Positions 23,106 through 31,279 of a DNA stretch of 64,000 bases are shown in pieces. The position numbers and the translations under genes were made by a program. Position 1 is the first letter of the stretch. Each line of letters begins with the position of its first letter. Below the pieces are notes generated by a model, which saw only the letters and a list, made by a program, of their open reading frames with translations, did not search any database and was not told the origin of the DNA. The stretch comes from Mumia sp. zg.B17 (GTDB lineage Bacteria; Actinomycetota; Actinomycetes; Propionibacteriales; Nocardioidaceae), in assembly GCF_019550915.1 (NCBI RefSeq), contig NZ_JAHWCI010000005.1, forward strand, positions 248,001-312,000. Reading direction: 5' to 3'.

Positions 23106-24024
23106 AACGGATCCTTGGGTCGAGGAAGGCGTACAGCAGGTCGACGAGCAACGCCGCAATGACGTACACGAGGACCATGATCGTCACGACCGAGACGATC
23201 GTCGGTGTCTCTCCGCGGATGACTGCCTGGTAGGCCAGATTGCCGACGCCGGGGATGTTGAAGATGCCCTCGGTCACGATCGCGCCTGCCATCAAGGCAC
23301 CGAGGTCGACACCGAGGAACGTCACGACCGGGATCAGGGAGTTGCGCAGGACGTGGCGTCGGACGACGGTCCCCTCGGGGAGCCCCTTGGCCCGCGCGGT
23401 TCGCACGTGGTCGGCGCCGAGGTTGCCGGCGACCGAGGTCCTCGTGAGTCTCAGGACGTAGGCGAACGAGACGAGTCCGAGCACGATCGCGGGAAGCAGA
23501 AGGTTGTAGAACGAAGCGTCACCGCCGACGGTCGCAGGGAACCACTCGAGCTTGACGCCGAAGATGAGCTGCAGCACGAAGCCGAAGACGAAGATGGGGA
23601 CGGCGATGACCAGCAGCGACACGACGAGCATCGTCGAGTCGAAGAGCTTGCCCTTGCGGAGACCGGCGATGGTGCCGGCGATGATGCCGAAGACGGCCTC
23701 GAAGACGAGGGCCATCAGCGCGAGCTTGATGGTGACCGGGAAGGCGTCGGCCACGAGATCGATGACAGGACGGCCGGTGAACGACTGTCCGAGGTCGCCG
23801 GTGACGGCGCCCTTGAGGAAGAGGAGCCATTGCACGAGGAACGGCTCGTCGAAGTTGTACTGCTCCCTGAGCTGAGCCAGCGTCGCCTCGGAGACCGGCT
23901 TGTCACCGAACAGCGCGCGGACGGGATCACCGGGGCGAAGGAAGACTAGCGCGTAGATGAGCAGCGTCGACCCGAGCAGGACGGGGATCGTCTGCAGGAT
24001 TCGCCGCGCGGCATACCACCACAT
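23098..24024 (-). CDS. DppB-type ABC importer permease
   Basis: 308 aa with six predicted helices. The N-terminal LRPGDPVRALFGDKPVSEATLAQLREQYNFDEP region is the hallmark loop of DppB-like permeases, and the EAA loop reads RTARAKGLPEGTVVRRHVLRN. It pairs with the following DppC-type permease in the membrane. It is separated from the substrate-binding protein gene by about 150 bp holding a strong hairpin, so it is probably made in smaller amounts than the binding protein. Start ATG 24024 follows GTAGGAGGCC, a good ribosome-binding site. Confidence 0.95.
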   Translation of the reverse strand: MWWYAARRILQTIPVLLGSTLLIYALVFLRPGDPVRALFGDKPVSEATLAQLREQYNFDEPFLVQWLLFLKGAVTGDLGQSFTGRPVIDLVADAFPVTIKLALMALVFEAVFGIIAGTIAGLRKGKLFDSTMLVVSLLVIAVPIFVFGFVLQLIFGVKLEWFPATVGGDASFYNLLLPAIVLGLVSFAYVLRLTRTSVAGNLGADHVRTARAKGLPEGTVVRRHVLRNSLIPVVTFLGVDLGALMAGAIVTEGIFNIPGVGNLAYQAVIRGETPTIVSVVTIMVLVYVIAALLVDLLYAFLDPRIRYA

Positions 24025-24117
24025 GTCAGTGGCCTCCTACGGGATGGTCTCTCCGAGAGGAGAGAGATGGTTTCAGGGCCCGTCGGCGCCGGTAGGCACC
24101 GGGGACCCGCGCAGGCC

Positions 24118-24151
24118 GCGCGGGGGGCAGCTGGTGAGCTGACCCCCGCGC
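24118..24151 (-). terminator. intra-operon attenuating hairpin after the substrate-binding protein gene
   Basis: GCGCGGGGGTCAGCT / GGCAGCT-type arms of 15 bp with a single mismatch and a 4-nt loop (GGTG at 24133-24136). No U tract follows. It sits between the binding-protein gene and the first permease gene and would protect the upstream mRNA or reduce read-through. Confidence 0.7.
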
Positions 24152-24175
24152 GCCCCGCATGCGGTGGTGGTGCGA

Positions 24176-25810
24176 CTACTTTGTGATGTTCTGGTAGATC
24201 GGAACACCCTGCCAGTTGAACTTGACGTTCTTGACGCCCTTGGCAGCAGCACCGGTGGAGTCGGTGTACCACATCGACAGGCCCGGCAGCTCCTCCATGA
24301 GGATGGCCTGCGCGTCGACGAACGCCTGGTAACGATCCTCGTCGGTCTCCGCGCCTGCCGCCTTGGCGATGAGGGCGTCGAACTCCTTGTTGGACCAACG
24401 CGCGTCGTTCGAAGCCGCGCCGGTGCCGTAGATCGGGCCGAGGTAGTTCGAGATCGACGCGTAGTCCGGCTGCCAGCCGGCGCGGAACAGGGCACCGGTC
24501 TTGTTGTTGTCACGGTCGTCGAGGAACTCGTCGAACGTGGCGTAGTACTTCGGCTCGGCCTTGATGCCCAGAGTGTTCTTGATCTGGTTGGCCATCGCGT
24601 CGACCGACGCCTTGTTGCCGGCGCCATCGGTGTTGGTGGCGATCAGCAGCTTCTTGTTGCCCCAAGGCTCGATCTTCTCGGCCTCGGCCCAGCGCTTCTT
24701 GGCCTCGTCGGCGTTGAACTCGAGAACCTCGTTGCCGGGGATCTCGTCGGTCCAGCCCGGCATCGTCGGGGCGCTGAAGTCGAGCGCCGGGGTGCGGGTG
24801 CCGAAGAACAGCTTCTCGGTGAGCTCCTCGCGGTTCAGGGCCATCGAGACGGCCTGACGGCGAAGCTTGCCGGCCTCACCGGTGAAGCCGGGGAGGTCGA
24901 CCGGGAACTGGAACGAACCGTTGACCGAGCCGGGTGCCTCGATGGGCTGGATGGCCGAGTCGTCGGCGAAGGTCGCCAGCGCGCTGTCCGGGACGGTGTC
25001 CAGGACGTCGAGGTTGCCCGACTGGAGGTCGGTGTAGGCGGCCTCGGTGTCGGTGTAGACCACGAAGGTCACGCCGCCGTTCTGGGCCTTGCGGGCGCCG
25101 TCGTACTCGCCGTTCGGGACGAGACGGATCTCCTTGTTGTTCTCCCAGGCCTCGAGCTTGTACGGGCCGTTGCCGACCGGCTTCTCGCCGTACGCCTTGA
25201 TGTCGGCGAAGGCCGACTCAGGCAGCGGGTAGTAGGCCGAGTAGCCGAGACGCAGCGGGAAGTCGGACTCCGGCTGCTTCAGCGTGATCGTGAAGGTCTT
25301 GTCGTCGACGACCTTCAGACCCGAGATCGTCTGGGCGTTCTTGTCGAGGGTGCCCTCGGCGGTCGTGCCCTCGATCGGGTAGTAGAAGTACGAGGCGTTC
25401 TGCGCGTTCTTGCCCCCGGGGCCGGCGCCGTAGTTCCAGGCGTCGACGAAGGACTTCGCGGTGACGGCGGTGCCGTCGCTGAACTTCCAGTCCTTGAGCT
25501 TGATCGTCCAGGTCTTGTTGTCGTCAGAGGTGATCGACTCAGCGACCTCGAGCTCCTGCGAGCCGTCTTCCTTGTACGTGATGAGGCCCGCATAGAGCAG
25601 ATCGATGACGTTGCCGCCGCCGACCTCGTTGGTCGCCTGCGGAACCAGCGGGTTCTGAGGCTCGGTCGAACGAGCGGTGATGACGGCGTCGGTCGAATCG
25701 CTCGAACCGTTGCCCTCATCTCCCCCGTCGCCGCCGCAGCCGGACAGTGTCAGTCCGATGGCTGCGAGCAGCGCCACGCCTCCAAGGCGAGTACGCCGGG
25801 AGAGTCGCAT
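24176..25810 (-). CDS. ABC importer substrate-binding lipoprotein (SBP family 5)
   Basis: 544 aa cluster-C binding protein of the peptide/nickel class. A lipoprotein signal is clear: positively charged start MRLSRRTR, hydrophobic core, lipobox LSGC with Cys25, then a Gly/Asp-rich linker. Family signatures follow (VAESITSDDNKTWTIKLKDWKF; NGPYKLEAWENNKEI). It should capture an oligopeptide or similar solute outside the cell and hand it to the two permeases encoded downstream. Start ATG 25810 is preceded by AGGAGG at 7 nt. First gene of the importer operon; the 300 bp upstream hold a palindrome that may be an operator. Confidence 0.95.
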   Translation of the reverse strand: MRLSRRTRLGGVALLAAIGLTLSGCGGDGGDEGNGSSDSTDAVITARSTEPQNPLVPQATNEVGGGNVIDLLYAGLITYKEDGSQELEVAESITSDDNKTWTIKLKDWKFSDGTAVTAKSFVDAWNYGAGPGGKNAQNASYFYYPIEGTTAEGTLDKNAQTISGLKVVDDKTFTITLKQPESDFPLRLGYSAYYPLPESAFADIKAYGEKPVGNGPYKLEAWENNKEIRLVPNGEYDGARKAQNGGVTFVVYTDTEAAYTDLQSGNLDVLDTVPDSALATFADDSAIQPIEAPGSVNGSFQFPVDLPGFTGEAGKLRRQAVSMALNREELTEKLFFGTRTPALDFSAPTMPGWTDEIPGNEVLEFNADEAKKRWAEAEKIEPWGNKKLLIATNTDGAGNKASVDAMANQIKNTLGIKAEPKYYATFDEFLDDRDNNKTGALFRAGWQPDYASISNYLGPIYGTGAASNDARWSNKEFDALIAKAAGAETDEDRYQAFVDAQAILMEELPGLSMWYTDSTGAAAKGVKNVKFNWQGVPIYQNITK

Positions 25811-25903
25811 GGGAATCCTCCTGTTGTGTGTGGGAACGCGCAGAAAACTTTCCGCGGACCCATCGTTGCTCGGGATCTTCGACCAGAACAGGTCGGGAGC
25901 CAG

Positions 25904-25919
25904 ACACTTATCGAAGTGT
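25904..25919. promoter_or_regulatory. palindromic operator candidate upstream of the importer operon
   Basis: ACACTT-ATCG-AAGTGT, perfect 6-bp arms, about 95 bp before the substrate-binding protein ATG and downstream of the GATAAT box. No matching regulator gene is adjacent. Confidence 0.5.
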
Positions 25920-26049
25920 TACAACCGCCAGGCTCCTTGATCGTGACCACAGTATTATCAGATCCCCGAAATTGAGGTGCGCAGAGGGCCCCTGATGTGC
26001 CTTCGCGGGCCCTGTGGGACGCCAGAGCGAGGTTTCGAGCACAGCAAGA

Positions 26050-26082
26050 CCGCCACGCCTCCCGGTTCGGGGGACGTGGCGG
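26050..26082 (-). terminator. hairpin after etfA
   Basis: CCGCCACG pairs with CGTGGCGG, with a further inner CCC/GGG stem. On the minus strand it is followed by GTCTTGCTGTGCTC rather than a run of U. The same 14-nt tail follows the yceI hairpin at 60 kb. Confidence 0.6.
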
Positions 26083-26110
26083 CCTGGGGTCGTACGGACC
26101 TGGTGCTGGG

Positions 26111-27067
26111 TCAGCCCTTGCGCTTGTTGACCTCGTCGGTCGCCTGCGGGAGGACCTCCTTGAGGTCGCCGACGACGCCGAAGTCGACCAGCTCGAAGAT
26201 GGGCGCCTCCTCGTCCTTGTTGACGGCGACGATCGTCTTGGAGGTCTGCATGCCGGCGCGGTGCTGGATCGCTCCGGAGATGCCGTTGGCGACGTACAGC
26301 TGCGGCGAGACGGTCTTGCCCGTCTGACCGACCTGGAAGCTGTGCGGGTACCAGCCCGAGTCGACCGCCGCGCGCGAGGCGCCGACTGCGGCACCCAGCG
26401 AGTCGGCGAACGCCTCGACCTGCGAGAAGTCGCCGCCGGTGCCACGGCCGCCGGAGACGACGATGGCCGCCTCGGTCAGCTCGGGACGACCGGTGGCCTC
26501 GCGAGGCTTGGAGTCGGTGATCCGAGCGCCCTTGGCCACGTCGGACACGGTGACGGACACCGGCTCGAGGGTGGCGGCTGCGGACGCCTGCTCCGGGGTG
26601 ACGGAGTTCGGCTTGACCGCGACGATCGGGGTGCCCGTGGTGACGGTCGCCTCGACGGTGAAGTTGCCGGCGAAGACCGACTGCGTCGTCTCCACGCCGT
26701 CACCGGCCGCGCGTACGTCGACCGCGTCGGTGATCAGACCGGACTGCGTCTTGATCGAGAGGCGGCCCGCGATCTCCTTGCCCTCCGCCGAGCTCGAGAC
26801 GAGGACGGCGGCCGGCTGCTTGCTCGAGACGAGCTCGGCGAGGGCCTCGGCCTTGGGGGCCACGAGGTACTCGGTGAGCTCGGGGGCGTCGAGGACGTAA
26901 ACCTTCTCTGCGCCGTACTGGGCGAGGTAGGCCTGCGCGGCGTCGGCGCCGGACCCGATGAACACGGCCGACGGGGTGCCGAGACGACGCGCCAGCGTCA
27001 GGAGCTCACCGGTGGTCTTGCGGACGGTGCCGTCGACGTGGTCGACCAGAACGAAAATCTCACTCAT
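26111..27067 (-). CDS. etfA: electron transfer flavoprotein alpha subunit
   Basis: 318 aa. The C-terminal FAD domain shows [21 protein letters not shown] and the signature [20 protein letters not shown], with the conserved [12 protein letters not shown] end. It takes electrons from acyl-CoA and related dehydrogenases and passes them to a quinone oxidoreductase. The ATG at 27067 lies 13 nt after the etfB stop; the frame extends upstream only as an antisense-like shadow of etfB. The two acyl-CoA dehydrogenases at 54-59 kb are likely electron donors in the same cell. Equivalent to mycobacterial FixB. Confidence 0.96.
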   Translation of the reverse strand: MSEIFVLVDHVDGTVRKTTGELLTLARRLGTPSAVFIGSGADAAQAYLAQYGAEKVYVLDAPELTEYLVAPKAEALAELVSSKQPAAVLVSSSAEGKEIAGRLSIKTQSGLITDAVDVRAAGDGVETTQSVFAGNFTVEATVTTGTPIVAVKPNSVTPEQASAAATLEPVSVTVSDVAKGARITDSKPREATGRPELTEAAIVVSGGRGTGGDFSQVEAFADSLGAAVGASRAAVDSGWYPHSFQVGQTGKTVSPQLYVANGISGAIQHRAGMQTSKTIVAVNKDEEAPIFELVDFGVVGDLKEVLPQATDEVNKRKG

Positions 27068-27080
27068 CTGTCGCTGCTCC

Positions 27081-27860
27081 TCAGACGAACTTCTTCGACG
27101 CGAGGAACTCGGCCAGCTTGACGCCGCCGTCTCCCTCGTCGGTGACGATCTCGCCGGCGCTGCGGGGCGGCCGCGGCGCGAACGAGAGGACCTTGGTCCA
27201 GGCGGCGTCGAGGCCGACCTCGGACGGATCGATGCCGAGGTCGGAGAGGGTGAGCTCCTCGACCGGCTTCTTCTTGGCCGCCATGATGCCCTTGAACGAC
27301 GGGTAGCGAGGCTCACCGGACTGGTCGGTCACCGACACGACCGCCGGAGCGGTCGCGGTGATGGTCTCGGTCGCGACGTCGCCGTCGCGGCGGACGGTCA
27401 CCGTCGAGCCGTCGACGCTGATCTCGGAGCCGTAGGTGACGGCCGGGAGACCAAGTCGCTCGGCGACCATGGTGGGGACGACGCCCATGGTGCCGTCGGT
27501 CGAGCTCATGCCGAAGAACACGAGGTCGTACTCGAGAGTGCCCAGGGCCTTGGCGATGATGAGCGACGTCGCCGCGGCGTCCGAGCCGGCGATGTCGTCG
27601 TCCTCGACGTGGACGCCCTTGTCGGCGCCCATCTGGAGTGCCTTGCGGACGGCGTCGGCGGCGTCGGCCGGGCCGACCGTCAGGACGGTCACCTCGCCGT
27701 CGCTCTCCTCCGCAGCCAGGAGCGCCTGCTCCACGGCGTACTCGTCGAGCTCCGAGAGGAGGCCGTCGACGCCCTCACGGTCGACGGTGCTGTCCGACGA
27801 GTCAAAGGACCGGTCCGCCGTAGCGTCCGGTACGTACTTCACACAGACGACGATGTTCAT
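27081..27860 (-). CDS. etfB: electron transfer flavoprotein beta subunit
   Basis: 259 aa. The N-terminus MNIVVCVKYVPD is diagnostic, followed by an AMP-binding VLTVGPADAADAVRKALQMGAD and the recognition-loop region EPRYPSFKGIMAAKKKPVE. It binds AMP and docks on the dehydrogenases, forming a heterodimer with EtfA encoded just downstream. Start ATG 27860 is used; AGGAGG lies about 12 nt upstream. The promoter region contains a perfect inverted repeat (27978-27997). The gene is divergent from the AI-2E family transporter. Confidence 0.96.
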   Translation of the reverse strand: MNIVVCVKYVPDATADRSFDSSDSTVDREGVDGLLSELDEYAVEQALLAAEESDGEVTVLTVGPADAADAVRKALQMGADKGVHVEDDDIAGSDAAATSLIIAKALGTLEYDLVFFGMSSTDGTMGVVPTMVAERLGLPAVTYGSEISVDGSTVTVRRDGDVATETITATAPAVVSVTDQSGEPRYPSFKGIMAAKKKPVEELTLSDLGIDPSEVGLDAAWTKVLSFAPRPPRSAGEIVTDEGDGGVKLAEFLASKKFV

Positions 27861-27977
27861 GGCCTGCTCGGCCCCTCCTGTGGAGTCGACTTCTTGGACA
27901 CGGCGCTCGCACGGGACGCGCGTCGTTGCAGCCGCGGGCGACTGCGTGCCGGGTCGCGCTACGACCACGGCACCCCC

Positions 27978-27997
27978 AGGTTACCGACAGGTAACCT
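27978..27997. promoter_or_regulatory. inverted-repeat operator candidate in the etfBA promoter
   Basis: AGGTTACC-GACA-GGTAACCT with perfect 8-bp arms, about 120 bp before etfB and about 135 bp before the divergent transporter. On the minus strand TAACCT in one arm could act as a -10, so a bound protein would repress. Confidence 0.6.
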
Positions 27998-28130
27998 TTA
28001 TGACGACTTCGTCACGGGTGGCGTGGGTCACACCACGGACCCTGCGACCCTCCGGCTTCCCGCAGCGGTGGCCCGTAGCCGGGGGGACTTCGAGAGGTCG
28101 TCAGCGCGGCACGCTGCGACACTGAGCCAC

Positions 28131-29255
28131 ATGTCCGAGCCTAGGGCACTGCCAAGGACGCTGACCATCCTGGTCGGGACGGCGGCCTTCGTGGTCGTCG
28201 TCGCCGGAGTCATGAGGATCCAGGGGATCGCAGGCCCCACCTTCCTCGCGGTGTGCCTCACCGTGACCGTCCACCCGCTGCGCGGAGTCCTCACCCGCTG
28301 GGGACTTCCTCGCTGGGTCGGGACCGTGACCTGCGTCGTCACCGTCTACGCGATCCTCGTCGTCCTCGCCGTGACCCTCGTCCTGTCCGGGGCGCGCTTC
28401 GTGCAGCTCGTCGGCTCGTACGAGGACGAGTTCGACCGCTGGGTGGCCGACATCAAGAAGGCGCTCGACAGCTTCGGCATCGGTCAGGGAGAGCTCAACC
28501 AGATCTTCTCCAGCGTCGACATCAAGAGCGTCGCGCCGTACGTCGCGGACGCGGTCTCCAGCGCCACCTCGGTGACCGGCAACGTGCTGCTCATCCTGAT
28601 CCTCCTGCTGTTCATGGCCCTCGACGGCGGCATCTTCCCGCGTCTCTCCACCCAGGTCCCCGAGCGCCACCGGGCGACCCTCGAGGCGCTGGCCGACTTC
28701 GCCACCGGGACACGGCGCTACTTCGTCGTCGCGACCGTGTTCGGGCTGATCGTCGCCATCGGCAACGTGATCCTGCTCTACGCCCTGGGGGTGCCCGAGC
28801 CGATCCTGTGGGGCGTGCTGTCGCTCATCACCGGCTACATCCCCAACATCGGCTTCGTGCTGGGCCTCGTGCCGCCGGCGATGCTGGCGCTGCTCGACTC
28901 GGGCTGGGAGACCGCGTTCTGGGTGGTGGTCGGATACTGCGTGATCAACGGCGTCGTGCAGTCGGTCATCCAGCCCAAGATCGTGGGCGACTCGGTGGGC
29001 CTGTCGGCGACCCTGAGCATGCTCTCGCTGATCTTCTGGACGCTCGTCCTCGGCGCGTGGGGGGCGATCCTCGCGATCCCGGCCACCCTGCTGGTCAAGA
29101 AGCTCCTGGTCGACCGTGATCCCGAGACGCGATGGCTGTCGCCGTTCCTCGCCGGGCGCGAGGTCGCGGGCCCCGGGCGCGAGGTCGCGGACGCCGGTGG
29201 CGGCGACGCGAGATCAGGGGCACGAGATCGGCGGCGCGGGGCGGATCACCGGTAG
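28131..29255 (+). CDS. AI-2E family (PF01594) transporter
   Basis: 374 aa with about eight hydrophobic segments: paired N-terminal helices, a long soluble loop (about 85-145), then VPEPILWGVLSLITGYIPNIGF and NGVVQSVIQPKIVGDSVGLS, the signature of the family (TqsA/YdiK/PerM-like). Proposed functions range from small-molecule export to ion antiport, so no substrate is assigned. The ATG at 28131 has no Shine-Dalgarno sequence; GACACT ends 7 nt upstream, suggesting a leaderless transcript. The last 35 residues are hydrophilic and encoded by a degenerate DNA repeat. Confidence 0.9.
   Translation: MSEPRALPRTLTILVGTAAFVVVVAGVMRIQGIAGPTFLAVCLTVTVHPLRGVLTRWGLPRWVGTVTCVVTVYAILVVLAVTLVLSGARFVQLVGSYEDEFDRWVADIKKALDSFGIGQGELNQIFSSVDIKSVAPYVADAVSSATSVTGNVLLILILLLFMALDGGIFPRLSTQVPERHRATLEALADFATGTRRYFVVATVFGLIVAIGNVILLYALGVPEPILWGVLSLITGYIPNIGFVLGLVPPAMLALLDSGWETAFWVVVGYCVINGVVQSVIQPKIVGDSVGLSATLSMLSLIFWTLVLGAWGAILAIPATLLVKKLLVDRDPETRWLSPFLAGREVAGPGREVADAGGGDARSGARDRRRGADHR
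29153..29240 (+). repeat. degenerate CGAG(G/A)TC repeat at the 3' end of the AI-2E gene
   Basis: GGGCGCGAGGTCGCGG occurs twice 21 bp apart and is followed by two weaker CGAGATC copies. It encodes the hydrophilic tail GREVAGPGREVADAGGG of the transporter. Confidence 0.7.
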
Positions 29256-29285
29256 CGTGACGGAGACCCCGTACCAGGAGGAATG

Positions 29286-29798
29286 ATGTCCTACCAGCAG
29301 CCACCCCAGAACGATCCCCGCCGAGTGCCCCAGCCCGCTGCGGACGCCGACTCCGAGACACCGAGCGGCCTGACGGTGAACACGGGCAGGCTCTGGGCCG
29401 GCGGGGTCGCCACCGCGGTGGTGGCCGGCCTGGCCGCCGTGGTGGGTCTCCTCGTCTTCCGAGGGGTGTTCGACATCGCGGTGCTCGTGCCGTCGGGCGG
29501 GGGGCGGTGGGACGTCGTGTCCACGATCCCCTTTGCCCTGGTCGCGGCGGGCGGTGCCCTGCTCGCCACGGCGCTGATGCACCTCCTCGTCCTGGCGACG
29601 CCGCGGCCCCGGCTGTTCTTCGGGTGGATCATGGTGCTGGTGGGTGTGATCGCCGGCGTACTGCCATTCACCATCAACGTCGAGACCAGCGAGCAGGTCG
29701 CCAGCGCGGTGGTCGGTGTGCTGATCGTGGTGGTGATCGCGAGCCTCGTCTCGAGCACCGCTGATCGCGCCGTGACGGTCGCCCCTCCCGCCTACTGA
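29286..29798 (+). CDS. small four-helix membrane protein (DUF6069-like?)
   Basis: 170 aa. A polar, Pro/Gln-rich 30-residue head (MSYQQPPQNDPRR) precedes four hydrophobic helices (about 38-60, 78-100, 106-126, 134-155). Size and topology resemble the DUF6069 group of actinobacterial membrane proteins, but I cannot confirm the match. The ribosome-binding site AGGAGG favours ATG 29286 (4 nt spacing) over the adjacent ATG 29283. It is 27 bp after the AI-2E transporter and may be co-transcribed with it. Function unknown. Confidence 0.78.
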   Translation: MSYQQPPQNDPRRVPQPAADADSETPSGLTVNTGRLWAGGVATAVVAGLAAVVGLLVFRGVFDIAVLVPSGGGRWDVVSTIPFALVAAGGALLATALMHLLVLATPRPRLFFGWIMVLVGVIAGVLPFTINVETSEQVASAVVGVLIVVVIASLVSSTADRAVTVAPPAY

Positions 29799-29814
29799 GC
29801 GGGGACCTGACCCG

Positions 29815-29820
29815 TACGCT
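29815..29820 (+). promoter_or_regulatory. candidate leaderless -10 box of the methyltransferase gene
   Basis: TACGCT followed by 6 nt and GTG 29827; no Shine-Dalgarno sequence. Confidence 0.45.
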
Positions 29821-29826
29821 GCGGAC

Positions 29827-30573
29827 GTGAGCAGCGAGGACGACGACACGAGACCTCAGATGGTGATCACCGGTGAGCGCACCGTGCCGGGGATCTGGCA
29901 CGAGAACTACTGGTTCCGTCGCCACGAGGTCGTGTACGAGTCCCTGCGTGATCGCGTCCGCAGCGCCCGCGTGCTCGAGGCCGGCTGCGGCGAGGGGTAC
30001 GGCGCCGACCTCCTGAGCCGCGCGGCGGGCTCGCTGTTCGCGCTCGACTACGACGAGTACGCGACCGGTCACGTCCGCACGGCCTACCCCGACGTGCCGG
30101 TGGTGCGCGGCAACCTCATCGCCCTCCCCTACGCCGACGCCTCGTTCGACGTCGTCGTCAGTCTGCAGACCATCGAGCACCTCTGGGACCAGGACGGGTT
30201 CGTCGCCGAGTGCGTGCGCGTGCTGCGTCCGGGTGGTGTGCTCGTCGTCAGCACCCCCAACACGCTGACGTTCCCGCCGGGTAACATCTACCACCCGAAG
30301 GAGCTCGAGCCCGGCGAGCTGCGCGACCTCGTGGCCCGGCACGCGACCGTCACCTCGCTCGTCGGCCTCCACCACGGGCCCCGCGTCGCCGCGTGGGAGC
30401 AGGACCACGGGTCCCTGGTCGATGCCCAGATCGCCACGCCGTACGAGGAGTGGCCGACAGCGGTCGCCGAGGTCGTCCGCTCGGTGCGCACCGACGACTT
30501 CGTGCTGCGCGAGGGTGACGACGCGGACCTCGCGGCCTCGCTCGACCTCGTGGTCACCGCGGTCCGCGACTGA
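29827..30573 (+). CDS. class I SAM-dependent methyltransferase (Rv3030-like)
   Basis: 248 aa. SAM-binding motif I is VLEAGCGEGYGADLL (about 50-64), the acidic end of strand 2 is ALDYD, and motif IV is DVVVSLQTIEHLWD. The preceding GERTVPGIWHENYWFRRHEVVYE resembles the GER..P....LW.EHWHRY start of mycobacterial Rv3030, which also lies next to etfB-etfA (fixA-fixB) in M. tuberculosis, where the cluster makes methylglucose lipopolysaccharide. The GH57 and GT4 partners (Rv3031, Rv3032) are not here. Substrate is therefore uncertain; a sugar or polysaccharide methyltransferase is my inference. Starts with GTG. Confidence 0.85.
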   Translation: MSSEDDDTRPQMVITGERTVPGIWHENYWFRRHEVVYESLRDRVRSARVLEAGCGEGYGADLLSRAAGSLFALDYDEYATGHVRTAYPDVPVVRGNLIALPYADASFDVVVSLQTIEHLWDQDGFVAECVRVLRPGGVLVVSTPNTLTFPPGNIYHPKELEPGELRDLVARHATVTSLVGLHHGPRVAAWEQDHGSLVDAQIATPYEEWPTAVAEVVRSVRTDDFVLREGDDADLAASLDLVVTAVRD

Positions 30574-30611
30574 CGCTCCGGCACGGTCCCGGTCGTGCTG
30601 CCGAGGGCAGA

Positions 30612-30628
30612 TCCGCTCTCGGACGAAG
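30612..30628 (+). promoter_or_regulatory. candidate ClgR/PopR-type site before the accessory clpP pair
   Basis: TCCGCTCTCGGACGAA at -56 to -41 relative to the clpP ATG (30668), where the transcript probably starts (CACCGT ends 6 nt before the ATG). Matches the site upstream of the convergent regulator gene at 13 of 17 positions, including the 9-mer TCCGCTCTC. Location upstream of the -35 suits an activator. Confidence 0.55.
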
Positions 30629-30667
30629 CACTGGATCGGCAGGACCCTCGCGGCGCACCGTAGGTCC

Positions 30668-31279
30668 ATGACCGACACCAGAACACCCCTCTTCGACGCC
30701 GCGACGCGACAACAGCTGCTCGGCCAGCGCATCCTCGTGCTCGACGGCGTCCTCGACGACGACAACGGGACGCTGCTCACGACCCAGATCCTCACGCTGG
30801 CCGCCGACGACGCCGTCGCCGACATCGCCCTGTGGATCCACTCCCCCGGCGGGTCCGTGCCGGCGATGCTCGCACTGCGAGACGTCATGCGGCTCGTGCC
30901 GTGCGACGTCTCGACGCTCGCCCTCGGCCTCGCCTGCAGCGCCGGGCAGTTCCTGCTCTCTGCCGGGACGCCGGGCAAGCGGCACGCGCTCGCCCACGCT
31001 CGGGTCCTGATGCACCAGGGATCAGCGGGGATCGGTGGCAGCGCGGTGGAGATCGAGGTCCAGGCCGACGATCTCCGCCACACCCGTGACACCGTCCTCG
31101 CCCTCATCGCCGAGGACACCGGTCAGCCGTTCGAGCAGATCTTCGAGGACTCCCTCCACGACCGCTGGTACACCGCACCCGAGGCGCTGGCATACGGCTT
31201 CGTGGACCACGTCGTCGATCGCTTCGACCAGGTCATGCCCGCTCGTCGGCGCACGGTCGGGATCGGGGTGACGCGATGA
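30668..31279 (+). CDS. clpP: accessory ClpP protease subunit, catalytic triad intact
   Basis: 203 aa Clp protease fold. The triad is Ser91 (ACSAGQ), His116 (LMHQ) and Asp165 (LHDRWYTAPEA), with spacings of 25 and 49 residues as in E. coli ClpP; the oxyanion stretch is IHSPGGSV. The N-terminus differs from housekeeping ClpP (TPLFDAATRQQLLGQRILVLDG). It overlaps the next clpP gene by 4 bp (ATGA). This looks like the second, PopR-controlled clpP pair known from streptomycetes, which acts with a Clp ATPase not encoded here. The ATG at 30668 is used; the upstream frame lies in the methyltransferase. Confidence 0.93.
   Translation: MTDTRTPLFDAATRQQLLGQRILVLDGVLDDDNGTLLTTQILTLAADDAVADIALWIHSPGGSVPAMLALRDVMRLVPCDVSTLALGLACSAGQFLLSAGTPGKRHALAHARVLMHQGSAGIGGSAVEIEVQADDLRHTRDTVLALIAEDTGQPFEQIFEDSLHDRWYTAPEALAYGFVDHVVDRFDQVMPARRRTVGIGVTR

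Larger units (their letters stand above)
25811..26110. other. 300-bp intergenic region: importer promoter and etfA 3' end
   Basis: No gene is seen here. Reading toward the importer operon it holds a -10-like GATAAT (25954-25959), a 16-bp palindrome (25904-25919) and the ribosome-binding site. The side next to etfA holds a hairpin (26050-26082). AT content is clearly higher than in flanking genes around 25900-25975. Confidence 0.7.
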
